The notes under the pieces were generated by a model, which had not been told where the DNA came from, searched no databases, and was given only the letters and a program-made list of their open reading frames with translations. Made by a program: the position numbers and the translations under genes. DNA of 64,000 nt from Peribacillus simplex. GTDB lineage: Bacteria; Bacillota; Bacilli; Bacillales; DSM-1321. Every line of letters begins with the position of its first letter. Position 1 is the stretch's first letter. Positions 36,419-45,777 of the stretch are shown piece after piece. The stretch is taken from positions 124,001 through 188,000 of the forward strand of contig NZ_FTMX01000005.1 of assembly GCF_900156045.1 (NCBI RefSeq), read 5' to 3'.

Positions 36419-37600
36419 TTAATTTATATTAGTAGTTTTCGCTAAAAAAATTGAAAGAAACATTTTTCCAATGATTAACATGGACTGTTCATCTACATCA
36501 AATCTTGGATGATGATGAGGATAGATAGCATCTTTTTCCGGATTCTTACCTCCAACCCAGAAAAAAGTTCCTGGTACTTTTTGCAAATAATATGCGAAAT
36601 CCTCCATGCCCATATGGGGTTTCATCTTTTTTACATGTTCATCCCCGATAAGCAACTTAGCTTGTTCTTCCACTTTTCTTGTTTCATTCGGATGGTTCCA
36701 AACCGCAGGATAGCCTCTATCATAACTATACCTCACTGCAGCTCCAGCGCCTTCACAGGTGGATTTTGCTATTTGCCCAATAGACACTTCAATCAAATCA
36801 CGGACATCTTCGTCGAAAGTTCGTACCGTCCCTTTAATTTTTGCGGTGTTTGGAATTATATTATAAGCATCACCACTGTTAAATGAACCGACTGTAACAA
36901 CAGCAGGCTTGAGCGGATCGACACGTCTGCTTACAATTTGTTGAAGATTCATGACAAGTTGACTACCGACCAAAAGTGGGTCTACAGTTAATTCTGGTGT
37001 AGCCCCATGACCTCCAACACCTAAGATGTCGATTTCGAACCGGTCTCCCGAAGCCATTAAGTATCCTTCATTAACTCCTATTGTTCCAAACGGAAGATGG
37101 GAAGCAACATGTGCTCCATAAATGGAATCCACTCCGTTGAGACAGCCATCCTCGATCATAGGCTTGGCTCCTCCTGGAATTACTTCTTCGGCAAATTGAT
37201 GAATAAACACAACATCTCCTTCAAGCTCATCTTTCACTTCAGACAACACTTTTGCCACTCCAAGTAAAGCTGCCGTATGAATATCATGCCCACAAGCATG
37301 CATGACTCCTGGAACTCTTGACTTATAAGCTACTTCTTTTTCATCTTGTATGGGCAAAGCATCAAAATCGGCACGGAAAGCGACTGTCTTCCCAGGTTTC
37401 CCTCCTTTCAACTTTCCCAGAACCCCTCTGCCTCCAACGCCAGTTTTCACTTCCAATCCCAGGTTAGTTAAAAAATCGGCAATTTTCTTAGGTGTATCCT
37501 CCTCTTGAAAAGATAGTTCTGGGTACATATGAAGATCTCTGCGGAATTCTACTAGTTCAGGGTATAAATCTTGGAATCTATTAAGTAGGTTTTCTATCAT
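36419..37600 (-). CDS. M20-family amidohydrolase (N-acyl amino acid/hippurate hydrolase-like)
   Basis: 393 residues of the HipO/AbgB-like M20D subfamily. Metal-site motifs: MHACGHDIHTAALLGVAKV, HQFAEEVIPGGAKPM with the catalytic and bridging Glu, GAHVASHLPFGTIGVNEG, and MGMEDFAYYLQKVPGTFFWV near the end. These enzymes release amino acids from N-acyl forms. ATG at 37600 is 8 bases after AAGGAC. An ATG overlapping the symporter's stop (37642) is in frame but has no ribosome site, so it is less likely though coupling cannot be excluded. Confidence 0.88.
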   Translation of the reverse strand: MIENLLNRFQDLYPELVEFRRDLHMYPELSFQEEDTPKKIADFLTNLGLEVKTGVGGRGVLGKLKGGKPGKTVAFRADFDALPIQDEKEVAYKSRVPGVMHACGHDIHTAALLGVAKVLSEVKDELEGDVVFIHQFAEEVIPGGAKPMIEDGCLNGVDSIYGAHVASHLPFGTIGVNEGYLMASGDRFEIDILGVGGHGATPELTVDPLLVGSQLVMNLQQIVSRRVDPLKPAVVTVGSFNSGDAYNIIPNTAKIKGTVRTFDEDVRDLIEVSIGQIAKSTCEGAGAAVRYSYDRGYPAVWNHPNETRKVEEQAKLLIGDEHVKKMKPHMGMEDFAYYLQKVPGTFFWVGGKNPEKDAIYPHHHPRFDVDEQSMLIIGKMFLSIFLAKTTNIN

Positions 37601-37641
37601 AAGTAAAGTCCTTCCCAGATAATATTTTTTTGCAATGGGCA

Positions 37642-39120
37642 TTAAATCAAGTGAGAATTTTTCGCTTCTGAAGATACTGGAAGTTGTTTAGTGAAAGCAC
37701 TTACAATAAGCATGATGATTACGTTTACGGCTAAAGCGATAATACCAGCATTCAAATCCTTCAATACTTGTGGTAACCCAGGCAGCAAAGTGCCAATGGT
37801 GGCATTCGTGATCGTCATATATGCCACAGTGATGACTCCAGCTATCATTCCAGCTGCAGCACCTTGTTTCGTTACTACATTATTTTTCGCCAAGCTAAAC
37901 AGTATTGCTGGAAACAATTGCGTTATAAAGGTATATGCCATTAGGAGAAGGGTTACGATGGAATTGCCACCGTTAAATGTAAAGTAGACGCAAATTAGTG
38001 AAATAACAGGGACTAACATTTTAGAAAGCATTGAAATTTGTTTTTCAGAAGCTGATGGGATAATGACTTTATATACGTTCTTGGATAATGTTACGGATGC
38101 TGTCATTAAAAGCATTGAGCCTGGAACTAAAGCAGTCAATAAGCCGGCTGCACCAATCACCCCAACAAACCAAGGATCAAAAGTTTGTATGGAAATACGC
38201 AGTAATGCGAGGTCAGTATCCGCACCCTGTAAACCAGGAACTTGCTTAATCGCTGCAAACCCGACAAAAAAGATAAACAATAACATAAGTGTATATAGCG
38301 GAGTTATTACGGCATTTTTTCGAATGGTTTTTGGTCCAGTTGCCGAATACGTTGCAACAAATAAGTGGGGCCACATTAATCCGCCAATGCTCGTCATCAC
38401 CACGGTGGAAATAAACCATGAAATTCCGAGGCCAGAATCAGGCAGCTTGAGAAAGTCTGGATTGGTCGCTTGAATCTCTCTGAACATGGGCTCTATCCCG
38501 CCATAATAATGAGAGGGAATATATATTCCGATAAAAACGACGACCCCAAATATTAAAATATCTTTAATAATAGCCGTCTTTGCCGATCCATGTATACCAG
38601 AAATCATCACGTAAACCGTAACGGAAACTACACCGATCCAAGTCGCGACAGTAGGGGATATGAAACCATAAGACGCTTCAGAAACAATGATGCCCAGACC
38701 TTTTAGTTGAAGTACAATGTAAGGAATCATCGAAATGACACCAATAAGGGCAGTGATAACTCCTAAAAAAGGACTTTTATACTTACTAGCAAAGAAATCA
38801 GATTGAGATACCAGCCTATGAGCTTTTGCATATTTCCAAACAGTTGGATACAGCCAATAAAAAATACAATAGATGAGACTAAGATATGCGATTATATAAA
38901 AGGCCGGTCCACCCTTTCCGTAAGCCCAGGAGCTTGCACCAAGAAATGTAAATGTTGTATACGATTCTCCCGCCATTAAAAGGAAAACAAGAATCGTTCC
39001 AAACCCTCTTCCACCAACAGCCCATTCCTCAAGGTTCATATCTTTCCCTTTTCTAGCATTGATGCCGATATAAATAATGAACAGCAGAAAACCGAAAAGC
39101 ACAAAGAGTGATGCATTCAT
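37642..39120 (-). CDS. Sodium:solute symporter family protein (YhjB/PanF-like)
   Basis: 492 residues with about 13 membrane spans of the LeuT fold. Signature stretches include WAVGGRGFGTILVFLLMAGE, TFTFLGASSWAYGKGGPAFY and GLLTALVPGSMLLMTASVTL. Family members take up carboxylates, amino acids, urea or pantothenate with sodium. Its start overlaps the stop of the DUF3311 gene by 4 bases; this small-protein/large-symporter pairing is the same as yhjC-yhjB in B. subtilis. Its neighbours (M20, M42 hydrolases) suggest an N-acylated amino acid or peptide-like substrate; the malonate genes upstream are an alternative source of substrate. Confidence 0.88.
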   Translation of the reverse strand: MNASLFVLFGFLLFIIYIGINARKGKDMNLEEWAVGGRGFGTILVFLLMAGESYTTFTFLGASSWAYGKGGPAFYIIAYLSLIYCIFYWLYPTVWKYAKAHRLVSQSDFFASKYKSPFLGVITALIGVISMIPYIVLQLKGLGIIVSEASYGFISPTVATWIGVVSVTVYVMISGIHGSAKTAIIKDILIFGVVVFIGIYIPSHYYGGIEPMFREIQATNPDFLKLPDSGLGISWFISTVVMTSIGGLMWPHLFVATYSATGPKTIRKNAVITPLYTLMLLFIFFVGFAAIKQVPGLQGADTDLALLRISIQTFDPWFVGVIGAAGLLTALVPGSMLLMTASVTLSKNVYKVIIPSASEKQISMLSKMLVPVISLICVYFTFNGGNSIVTLLLMAYTFITQLFPAILFSLAKNNVVTKQGAAAGMIAGVITVAYMTITNATIGTLLPGLPQVLKDLNAGIIALAVNVIIMLIVSAFTKQLPVSSEAKNSHLI

Positions 39121-39320
39121 TCTGTATCACCACCTTCTTGGTTGGCGGGGTCAATTTTAAAAACGATGCCCATAATTAATGTCGTTAAAACGACCCATAA
39201 AACGATCCAAAACATGAAAAACGGCAATCCGAGTACAAACGGTTCTACACGATTAACTAATGGAAGAGAAAAAAGCATCCCGAGAAAAGGAATCATACTT
39301 AAAAAATGGCCCAACTTCAT
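39117..39320 (-). CDS. DUF3311 small membrane protein (YhjC-like)
   Basis: 67 residues with two membrane spans (FLSMIPFLGMLFSLPLVNRV and FMFWIVLWVVLTTLIMGIVF) and a short acidic tail. DUF3311 proteins are regularly encoded just before a sodium:solute symporter and are thought to be its accessory subunit. ATG at 39320 follows AAGGAG by about 9 bases; an in-frame TTG at 39338 lies ahead of that site. First gene of a four-gene operon ending at 35237. A cre-like sequence lies about 20 bases upstream. Confidence 0.85.
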   Translation of the reverse strand: MKLGHFLSMIPFLGMLFSLPLVNRVEPFVLGLPFFMFWIVLWVVLTTLIMGIVFKIDPANQEGGDTE

Positions 39321-39666
39321 TGTGCAACACTCCTTCAAATTTAATCGTTTTCAATGAACAACCATATTACATTGTTCAAATTGCGTACTCTCCGTCATGT
39401 TATAAACTAGTAAAACGAAAAAAACTATTCCTGTTTTAATCAAAAACAAATCGATCGGTTTAACTGTGTCTTTCCATTCTTAGCTTCAAAATGACATTCA
39501 ATTACGTAACAACTTACACATCCTGCAAATAACTCATTTGCTGCTTTCTGAATCACCTCCTCTCCTACCTGTTTAATCCAATAAAAACTGAACGGGCAAA
39601 ATAAAATTCTAATGTATCATGAAATTTCTTAAGACATTTTTTATATGCCCTCCTTTAATAAATTTT
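39321..39666. other. Intergenic region upstream of the DUF3311-symporter operon
   Basis: A cre-like site, TGAAAACGATTAAA on the minus strand (39353-39340), matches 13 of 14 consensus positions. A 38-codon minus-strand frame at 39440-39556 (GTG start, ELFAGCVSCYVIECHFEA) lies behind AGGAGAGGAG, but the spacing is poor and I do not call it a gene. No clear terminator for mdcG is seen. Confidence 0.45.
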
Positions 39667-40287
39667 TTATTTTGAAAATTGCAGTGTGACTTTTTTTAAA
39701 AAGGGACCATCCACTGTCCGGAATAATACGGCCTTTCCTTTAGAATTTGCATATTCACTTAATGAAAAAGCACCTACTTTCGTTTCCAGTTGGACATCAA
39801 TCCGAAATGGATTTTTCTTCAGTCCATTTTCAATTTTCTGAGCGAAATTAATGGTGAATTCTTCTGAAATTCGAATGACAATATCAATATCACTTTTCTC
39901 TGTGACTACTTCTTGTCCAGTGGCGAGTTCGAATCCAACACTTCCGGTTGGCCCCCAAGTTAGCGAAGCTTGATCCAAAAATTCACTGACTCGATCTAAA
40001 CACTGAAAAATCTTTTTTGAATGATTCTGCCAACCTTTATCCTGTACCAGCCGTTCGGGAGTAATTCTGCTTAGAATCGAATCAATTGGTAAAAAGGCAG
40101 CGAATCTTTTATTTCTTTCAGGCCCTCGAACACCTACCGCCACCTGTCCTTTTGCTGCACGGGAACGGCGGATTACCACAAATGGGGAAAATGCTAGTGA
40201 TTCTGCTACCCAATTCGGAATAGGGGTATGGCTGATCAATTCATCCGCTCCTTTAATCCTCAACAAGTCATGTGGGTTTAGTTCCAT
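39667..40287 (-). CDS. mdcG: Malonate decarboxylase holo-ACP synthase (MdcG)
   Basis: Transfers the 2'-(5''-triphosphoribosyl)-3'-dephospho-CoA arm onto the MdcC carrier. 206 residues; the nucleotidyltransferase-like site is seen as GSVGFELATG at 115-124 and EKSDIDIVIR at 130-139, with two acidic metal ligands. The N-terminal domain carries RRSRAAKGQVAVGVRGPERN. It overlaps the end of mdcDE by 10 bases and is last in the operon. Confidence 0.88.
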   Translation of the reverse strand: MELNPHDLLRIKGADELISHTPIPNWVAESLAFSPFVVIRRSRAAKGQVAVGVRGPERNKRFAAFLPIDSILSRITPERLVQDKGWQNHSKKIFQCLDRVSEFLDQASLTWGPTGSVGFELATGQEVVTEKSDIDIVIRISEEFTINFAQKIENGLKKNPFRIDVQLETKVGAFSLSEYANSKGKAVLFRTVDGPFLKKVTLQFSK

Positions 40288-41963
40288 TGTTCATTCAGTT
40301 TCTCCCTCACTAAAATGGATGCCGCACGTCCCCCTGATACAGCAAAAGGAGATGTTAATCGAACTTTTAAATCCACTGAACCAGCCATTTTAATGTCGGA
40401 AATCGCTTCCTTTATTTCTTTATGGATAATATTGCGGTCCTTTTGTCCCGGCATGTCCGCTTTCACTCCATCTACCAACGAATGCAAAGCTCCAAGCCGT
40501 TCGAATGATCCGATATCGTACGCCATCGCTGGCACTTTTTTCGCCGCGATTTCTAATTCTTCTATGCTTCTCTGTGTAATGCGTGCTGCAGATTGTTTTG
40601 ACATAACATGTACATTCACACCCGGATCACGAAGTGCAATTAACCGGTTGGCTTGCATGCCATGTGATAAAAAGGCACCTGAAATGGCATTCCCCGGTAT
40701 GAACGATATAACGGGATGCCCTTCCAAACGTGCGGTGACATATGCATCGACGGCAGCTGCACATGCCTGATGAACGCCTAGCAGTTCTTCGTGATAACCA
40801 TAGGCCTGACTAGGAACATCGACGATGGCCACGATTGCTCGTTTTTCCCCATTTCGATCTTCTTCAATTGCTTCCCTAACATGCTTTGCAATTGACCATC
40901 CCTCCTGTAAACCTACTTCCCCATATCTTGCCCTTGGAAAGCGACTCTTTGCATCCGTTACTACAGCAATATAACGTACCTTCGTATTGCCTATGTAAGC
41001 ATCTGCAACTCGAACAGAGGGGACATCGCCTATTTCAGGAAATCCATTACTCAATAAATCAAACCAGGTCTGTCCCCGTCCATTAGATTTTTCGCCCTTT
41101 GAAACAGCTTGAATTTCCCTAACATCATCAGATCGAAACTGATTCCACAGCTCCCGTACATCTTCTGGCGATATCCGCTGTGACGGCTCCACTGCATTTA
41201 TAAACGCCCCATACCTCTTAATCTGTCCTGATCTTGGTTCAAAGGAAACCTGACCGTTTATTATTGAAAAGGCGGCTGCTTTTACAGCCTCCGAATCATC
41301 TTCAATTAATATATCCGCAAAACCGGCCGACCTCCGCTGTTCTCCGCCAATTGTACCCCAAATCAGAGGGCGGTCTTTTGAGTCGAACTCGCGAATACCG
41401 GCTTCCTGCTCAATCACTTCAGGCCCGTTTAATCCCAGCCGGCCTTCTCTCGTCATAATGATGGCACTGCAAAGACCTGCTGTAATCGACATACCGCCAA
41501 ATGCACCGATTTTCCCTGGGATAATAGCAATGACAGGAACATGGAAGCGAAGCGCCACAATGGCTGAGCCAATTTCGGCAATGGACAGTAAACCATAATT
41601 GGCTTCCTGCAGCCTCACTCCCCCGGAATCAAACAGTATGATCGGAATCGTCTTTATTCCGGCTTCACAATCCTTTAAGGCCATTTCGAGTGAACCGGCG
41701 ATTTTTGCACCAGATACTTCGCCGATACCTCCGCCTTGAAAATTCCCCTCTATGGATATCACGACTGCCCGTTCCCCATTAATCGTACCCTTAGCCACAA
41801 TAACCCCATCATCACTTTGCGGAACGATTCCTTGAGGCTCCAAGTGAGGCGATTCCAGCCCATCAAATGGACCGAGAAGCTCTTTATATGTTCCGTTATC
41901 CAGTAGTTTCATCGCTCTTTCCCGTCCACTGCATTCTACAAAACTACTTTTTGTTAGAATCAA
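40278..41963 (-). CDS. mdcDE: Malonate decarboxylase beta-gamma fusion (MdcD-MdcE)
   Basis: 561 residues combining two subunits that are separate in Klebsiella and Pseudomonas. About 1-270 is MdcD (beta): SIEGNFQGGGIGEVSGAKIA, ILFDSGGVRLQEANYGLLSI, crotonase-like oxyanion pockets. About 290-561 is MdcE (gamma): KSRFPRARYGEVGLQEGWSI, VDVPSQAYGYHEELLGVHQA, IPGNAISGAFLSHGMQANRL. Together they decarboxylate malonyl-S-ACP to acetyl-S-ACP without biotin. Start is TTG at 41963, eight bases after GGAGGT inside the end of mdcC; the genes overlap by 20 bases. The fusion point is continuous with no stop or frameshift. Confidence 0.9.
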   Translation of the reverse strand: MILTKSSFVECSGRERAMKLLDNGTYKELLGPFDGLESPHLEPQGIVPQSDDGVIVAKGTINGERAVVISIEGNFQGGGIGEVSGAKIAGSLEMALKDCEAGIKTIPIILFDSGGVRLQEANYGLLSIAEIGSAIVALRFHVPVIAIIPGKIGAFGGMSITAGLCSAIIMTREGRLGLNGPEVIEQEAGIREFDSKDRPLIWGTIGGEQRRSAGFADILIEDDSEAVKAAAFSIINGQVSFEPRSGQIKRYGAFINAVEPSQRISPEDVRELWNQFRSDDVREIQAVSKGEKSNGRGQTWFDLLSNGFPEIGDVPSVRVADAYIGNTKVRYIAVVTDAKSRFPRARYGEVGLQEGWSIAKHVREAIEEDRNGEKRAIVAIVDVPSQAYGYHEELLGVHQACAAAVDAYVTARLEGHPVISFIPGNAISGAFLSHGMQANRLIALRDPGVNVHVMSKQSAARITQRSIEELEIAAKKVPAMAYDIGSFERLGALHSLVDGVKADMPGQKDRNIIHKEIKEAISDIKMAGSVDLKVRLTSPFAVSGGRAASILVREKLNEQWN

Positions 41964-42252
41964 GCAAACTCACCTCCAGCGCTTGTGCGAGTCGGATCGT
42001 CACAACACCAGGTGTTGCGCCAAAATCATTAATTTTAACTTTTGCAGCGACATCATGTTGTGTGAAAAATCGTTGAATTATCGATTTCCATGTATCTTTA
42101 AAACCGGTGATTCCCGTCCGAATGGTAACCTCAGTCCGTAATTCTTCACACGGCTCTATCAACACTTCCAAATCACCCGATCCAACAACGCCAACATGTG
42201 CACGATTGACAATTTTTCTTGTAGCAGGAAATGTGTATTTGAAACTTTCCAA
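41944..42252 (-). CDS. mdcC: Malonate decarboxylase acyl carrier protein (delta subunit)
   Basis: 102 residues. Ser25 in GVVGSGDLEVLIEP is at the position that carries the phosphoribosyl-dephospho-CoA arm in known MdcC proteins. It has no similarity to ordinary phosphopantetheine ACPs. It shuttles malonyl and acetyl groups between MdcA and MdcDE. Start is TTG at 42252, seven bases after AAGGGGG. It overlaps mdcDE. Confidence 0.9.
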   Translation of the reverse strand: MESFKYTFPATRKIVNRAHVGVVGSGDLEVLIEPCEELRTEVTIRTGITGFKDTWKSIIQRFFTQHDVAAKVKINDFGATPGVVTIRLAQALEVSLLDSNKK

Positions 42253-42264
42253 ATGAAGGCCCCC

Positions 42265-43122
42265 TTAATGTATAGACTCAACTTCTTTTTGAACTTCATC
42301 ACCGGTTATATGTCCTTGGATTTTATCTAAAAAAAGCGTAGCGGCGAGCATGTCCGCACTGCCTCCTGGAGATATATTAAGTCTCGTAAACTCATCATTA
42401 AGAATTTTTAACTTTTCTAGACTTCCACTTGATAACACCGAGGCTGCTTGCTTTTTAGCAAATATAAGTGCTTCAGGACCCCCTCGATGTAAAATGCATG
42501 TATCATCCAAAGAAGCAATTAAGGCTAACAGTGAATTTAGTTGAGCCTCATTTTCCGCCAATCCGTACGCCCTTGATCGTTTAAGCATTGGCATGGAAAC
42601 CTGCACAATATGAGGAAAACCTTGCTCTGCCTCTGCTCTTGCTCCATTTACACCGTATTTTGCAGAAACAAGCATGCCATTTGTAGCGATATTAGGACAA
42701 TGTCGATCTGGATAACGGGCCGTTTCACCAGCCAGTGAAACAATTTCTTTTATTGCATAACAGCCTTTTCCCATCGCTGCACCTGAAACGAGCAGACCAA
42801 TCGCCCAAATGGCGCCTTTATGCGTGTTCACGCCACCGGTAGTTTCGAACATTCTATTTTCTCCATTACGGCCGATCGCCGCAATTTCTTCTCTTAAAGA
42901 AAGTGAGGGACTGTTGCCGTAGCTAATAAATGCGATTTGTTCAAATGTTTCCTTTAATGATAGTGCGGATTTTAGCATGAGTTCGATCGTCAAATCTTGG
43001 TGGGCACCGTTATTGACCCGATCGACAAGGCCCGGTTTCGGTGTCAGTTCGACTTCTTCTATTAAAGAGTGAACTGCTGAATCAGCTGCGTAGCGGCTGA
43101 ATGCCTCTTTTGCATTTCTCAT
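42265..43122 (-). CDS. mdcB: Triphosphoribosyl-dephospho-CoA synthase (MdcB)
   Basis: 285 residues of the CitG/MdcB family, which builds the prosthetic-group precursor from ATP and dephospho-CoA. Motifs: VELTPKPGLVDRVNNGAHQD near 25-45, GVNTHKGAIWAIGLLVSGAA, and LNISPGGSADMLAATLFLDK near the end. These match the PKPGLVD, NTHKG and SPGGSADLLA boxes of the family. GGGAGGTG precedes the ATG. It lies 15 bases after mdcA. Confidence 0.92.
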   Translation of the reverse strand: MRNAKEAFSRYAADSAVHSLIEEVELTPKPGLVDRVNNGAHQDLTIELMLKSALSLKETFEQIAFISYGNSPSLSLREEIAAIGRNGENRMFETTGGVNTHKGAIWAIGLLVSGAAMGKGCYAIKEIVSLAGETARYPDRHCPNIATNGMLVSAKYGVNGARAEAEQGFPHIVQVSMPMLKRSRAYGLAENEAQLNSLLALIASLDDTCILHRGGPEALIFAKKQAASVLSSGSLEKLKILNDEFTRLNISPGGSADMLAATLFLDKIQGHITGDEVQKEVESIH

Positions 43123-43137
43123 TTTTGCACCTCCCGG

Positions 43138-44802
43138 TTACCAGCTTATAAACTTTTCCGGCGGTTCGTATAGCCCATCCGACCACTGAACGATTTCCTC
43201 TATACTTTTAGCTGCCAGCAAAGACCGTTTTGCATCTGACCGGCGGATGTTCAAATCTTCTGGAAGTGCGATCAAACCTTCACGCCGCAGGCTATCTGTT
43301 TTCTTCGGATCATGTGTTAGTCCAACAGGCGTAACCCCTGCAACCGCTGCAATCGCTTCCCTGCGTTTTTCCATGCTGTCCGCTTTGTATAAGTAAGCGA
43401 TGCCTTCTTCGGTCACGACGTGTGTAACATCATCCCCATAAATCATGACGGGTGCTATAGCTAGGCCTGTATCTTTTTTAACGCTTATAGCATCCAATGA
43501 TTCTACGAAAATAGGTTTATTTCCAGCTTGGAAGGTCTCTACAACTTGGACAACCAACTTCTTTCCACGAGCTAGCGGATCATCGGCCGTCATCATATTT
43601 AACCACGCTGGAGTTGAATGTCGCCGTCCCCCAGGGTCATGGCCCATATTTGGCGCACCGCCGTACCCTGCCAGTCTTCCTCGGGTTACAGTTGAAGAAT
43701 TTCCATCCTTGTCCATTTGCAGGGTCGACCCGATAAATAAATCGACCGCATATTGCCCTGCCATCTGCGATAATGTTCGGTTCGAACGCAAAGTGCCATC
43801 TCGTCCGGTAAAAAAAACATCACGGCGTGACGCGACATACTTTTCCATTCCGACTTCCCCGCCAAAACAATGAACGCTGTCAATCCATCCACTTTCAATC
43901 GCAGGAATGAGTGTCGGGTGCGGATTCAATGCCCAGTGTTTGCATATCTTCCCTCTTAATCCAAGTGATTCTCCATAAGTGGGAAGCAGTAGTTCAATCG
44001 CTGCCGTGTTATACCCAATACCATGATTCAACGATATGACTTCGTGTTTTTCATAAATACCACGGATCACCATCATCGCCTGTAAAATCTGTATATCGGT
44101 AATATGCCGGGGATCACGTGTAAATAAAGGTTCAAGCTCATATGGTTCATCCGCCACAACGATATAATCGACCCAAGAAGCGGGAATATCGACACGTGGC
44201 AGTTCATCAATCAGTTCATTTACCTGAACGATGACAATCCCATCGCGAAATGCAGCTGCTTCAATAATCGTTGGTGTCTCTTCTGTATTGGGACCTGTGT
44301 AAAGATTCCCATGTCGGTCTGCCTTATCCGCAGCAACAAGTGCAATCGAAGGAATCAGGTCTATGAAAAGACGTCCATAAAGTTCGATATATGTGTGTAT
44401 TTCTCCCATGGTTAGTTTGCCATCTTCCAGCATTTGAGCCATACGAAGACTTTGCGGACCAGCATATGCAAAATCTATTTTCTTTGCAATGCCGCATTCA
44501 AATAGATCCAAGTGCTCCGGTCTTGAAATACTGGACATTATCATGTGCAAATCAAACAATTTTTTGGGATTCGTCTGTGCGAGCGCTTTTGAAAGAAAGG
44601 ATGCCTGCTTTTGATTATTTCCTTCAAGTACTACACGATCATAAGGCCTAATAACCTTTTCCATCACGTCCACGATTCGATCTGTAGGGATTATCATTCC
44701 GTTTACGAGACCCTTCACACTGTCCATGCGCTTTATCTTTTCTTCAAGGCGTTTCGTCCATGTTCGCTTTTGATTTACTACCTGTCCCGTTAATTCCATC
44801 AT
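43138..44802 (-). CDS. mdcA: Malonate decarboxylase alpha subunit (acetyl-ACP:malonate transferase)
   Basis: 554 residues, the full length of MdcA. It exchanges the acetyl group on MdcC for malonate. Recognisable segments are RPYDRVVLEGNNQKQASFLS, SSISRPEHLDLFECGIAKKI, SLNHGIGYNTAAIELLLPTY, GGAPNMGHDPGGRRHSTPAW and DDVTHVVTEEGIAYLYK, typical of the CoA-transferase-like fold. The start is one of two adjacent ATGs behind AAAGGAGG. It lies 12 bases after mdcH. Confidence 0.92.
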   Translation of the reverse strand: MMELTGQVVNQKRTWTKRLEEKIKRMDSVKGLVNGMIIPTDRIVDVMEKVIRPYDRVVLEGNNQKQASFLSKALAQTNPKKLFDLHMIMSSISRPEHLDLFECGIAKKIDFAYAGPQSLRMAQMLEDGKLTMGEIHTYIELYGRLFIDLIPSIALVAADKADRHGNLYTGPNTEETPTIIEAAAFRDGIVIVQVNELIDELPRVDIPASWVDYIVVADEPYELEPLFTRDPRHITDIQILQAMMVIRGIYEKHEVISLNHGIGYNTAAIELLLPTYGESLGLRGKICKHWALNPHPTLIPAIESGWIDSVHCFGGEVGMEKYVASRRDVFFTGRDGTLRSNRTLSQMAGQYAVDLFIGSTLQMDKDGNSSTVTRGRLAGYGGAPNMGHDPGGRRHSTPAWLNMMTADDPLARGKKLVVQVVETFQAGNKPIFVESLDAISVKKDTGLAIAPVMIYGDDVTHVVTEEGIAYLYKADSMEKRREAIAAVAGVTPVGLTHDPKKTDSLRREGLIALPEDLNIRRSDAKRSLLAAKSIEEIVQWSDGLYEPPEKFISW

Positions 44803-44814
44803 GGCAGTCCTCCT

Positions 44815-45750
44815 TTATTTTTTTGATTTTTCTCTCTTTGCTATAAACAGGCAATCATCATAGCCATTTTCTGATATTGACAAGGCCCTGGCTTCCGGAA
44901 ATCCTTTTGCTGCTAAACGCGACAATACATTTCCCGGCGGCATTTCAATGAATAATCTCGTTCCGTTTTCGTATAAAACGGTAGAAGCATCATGCCACTG
45001 GACAGGGGATGAGATACTTTCAGCTAAATCCAGCCGGATATCATCCTGTTTAAACAGGAGCCGTCCCCCACGATTGCTTACATATGGAATCAAAGGACGA
45101 TGAAATGGAATATCGTCAAGCGCTTCACCTAGCTCTTGTGAAACAGATGAGAGAAGCGGACAGTGGGAGGGCGTGCTGACACTCAGCAAGGAAGCGCTGC
45201 GAGCCCCGTTAACCTTGGCTTCATTTAATATTATTTTTATACCGGACAAAGCTCCTGAAAGCGTTATTTGATCTGGAGCATTTTTGTTCGACACAAACAC
45301 TGGAAATTTTTCATCAAAATATTGGCTTACAAGTGAATGGAGTGTATCTGCTGCCATACCTATAACAACCCCCATGCCATATCCTCGAGGATATGCCCAT
45401 TCCATGAGCTCGGCCCGAAGCCTAACGATTTTTAAAGCATCTTTAAATTCAATGACGCCGGCAGCAACTGCAGCACTAAATCCGCCTACTGAATGTCCGG
45501 CTACAAAATCCGGCATGATTCCCTCTGCTTCAAGTACTTTAAATCCTGCGATACCAGCAGTCAAAAGGGAAATCTGGACTGACTTGGTCGAGCAAAGTGC
45601 TTCTTTTGAGTGATGGTTATATACGTTTTCATTCAGTGTTTCACTTACTGCTTTCAGGACTTCTTTGACTGCGTTGCAGTCCGGCAATTCATTTAAAAGG
45701 CCTGGCTTTTGGCAACCTTGTCCGGGAAACAAAAAAGCAACCTTCAACAC
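44815..45750 (-). CDS. mdcH: Malonyl-CoA:ACP transacylase of malonate decarboxylase (MdcH)
   Basis: 311 residues of the FabD fold: FLFPGQGCQKPGLL at the start, the nucleophile Ser87 in FVAGHSVGGFSAAVAAGV, and the catalytic histidine in SVSTPSHCPLLSSV near 200. It primes the MdcC carrier with malonate from malonyl-CoA. It is the first enzyme gene of the operon, 27 bases after the GntR gene; in other bacteria mdcH is usually last. Confidence 0.88.
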   Translation of the reverse strand: MLKVAFLFPGQGCQKPGLLNELPDCNAVKEVLKAVSETLNENVYNHHSKEALCSTKSVQISLLTAGIAGFKVLEAEGIMPDFVAGHSVGGFSAAVAAGVIEFKDALKIVRLRAELMEWAYPRGYGMGVVIGMAADTLHSLVSQYFDEKFPVFVSNKNAPDQITLSGALSGIKIILNEAKVNGARSASLLSVSTPSHCPLLSSVSQELGEALDDIPFHRPLIPYVSNRGGRLLFKQDDIRLDLAESISSPVQWHDASTVLYENGTRLFIEMPPGNVLSRLAAKGFPEARALSISENGYDDCLFIAKREKSKK

Positions 45751-45777
45751 TGTTCACCTCCGTTCATAGCATGAACG

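Noticed and set aside
37700..39120. The symporter as a proven malonate carrier
   Set aside because: It is separated from mdcG by about 350 bases with its own cre-like site and is paired with peptidases; the link is only possible, not shown.
39440..39556. 38-codon minus-strand frame with GTG start behind AGGAGAGGAG
   Set aside because: Spacing between the site and GTG is too short and the product is not recognisable; left as a note only.
43445..43873. Long plus-strand frame opposite mdcA
   Set aside because: It is the antisense shadow of a well-supported gene with full-length family match.
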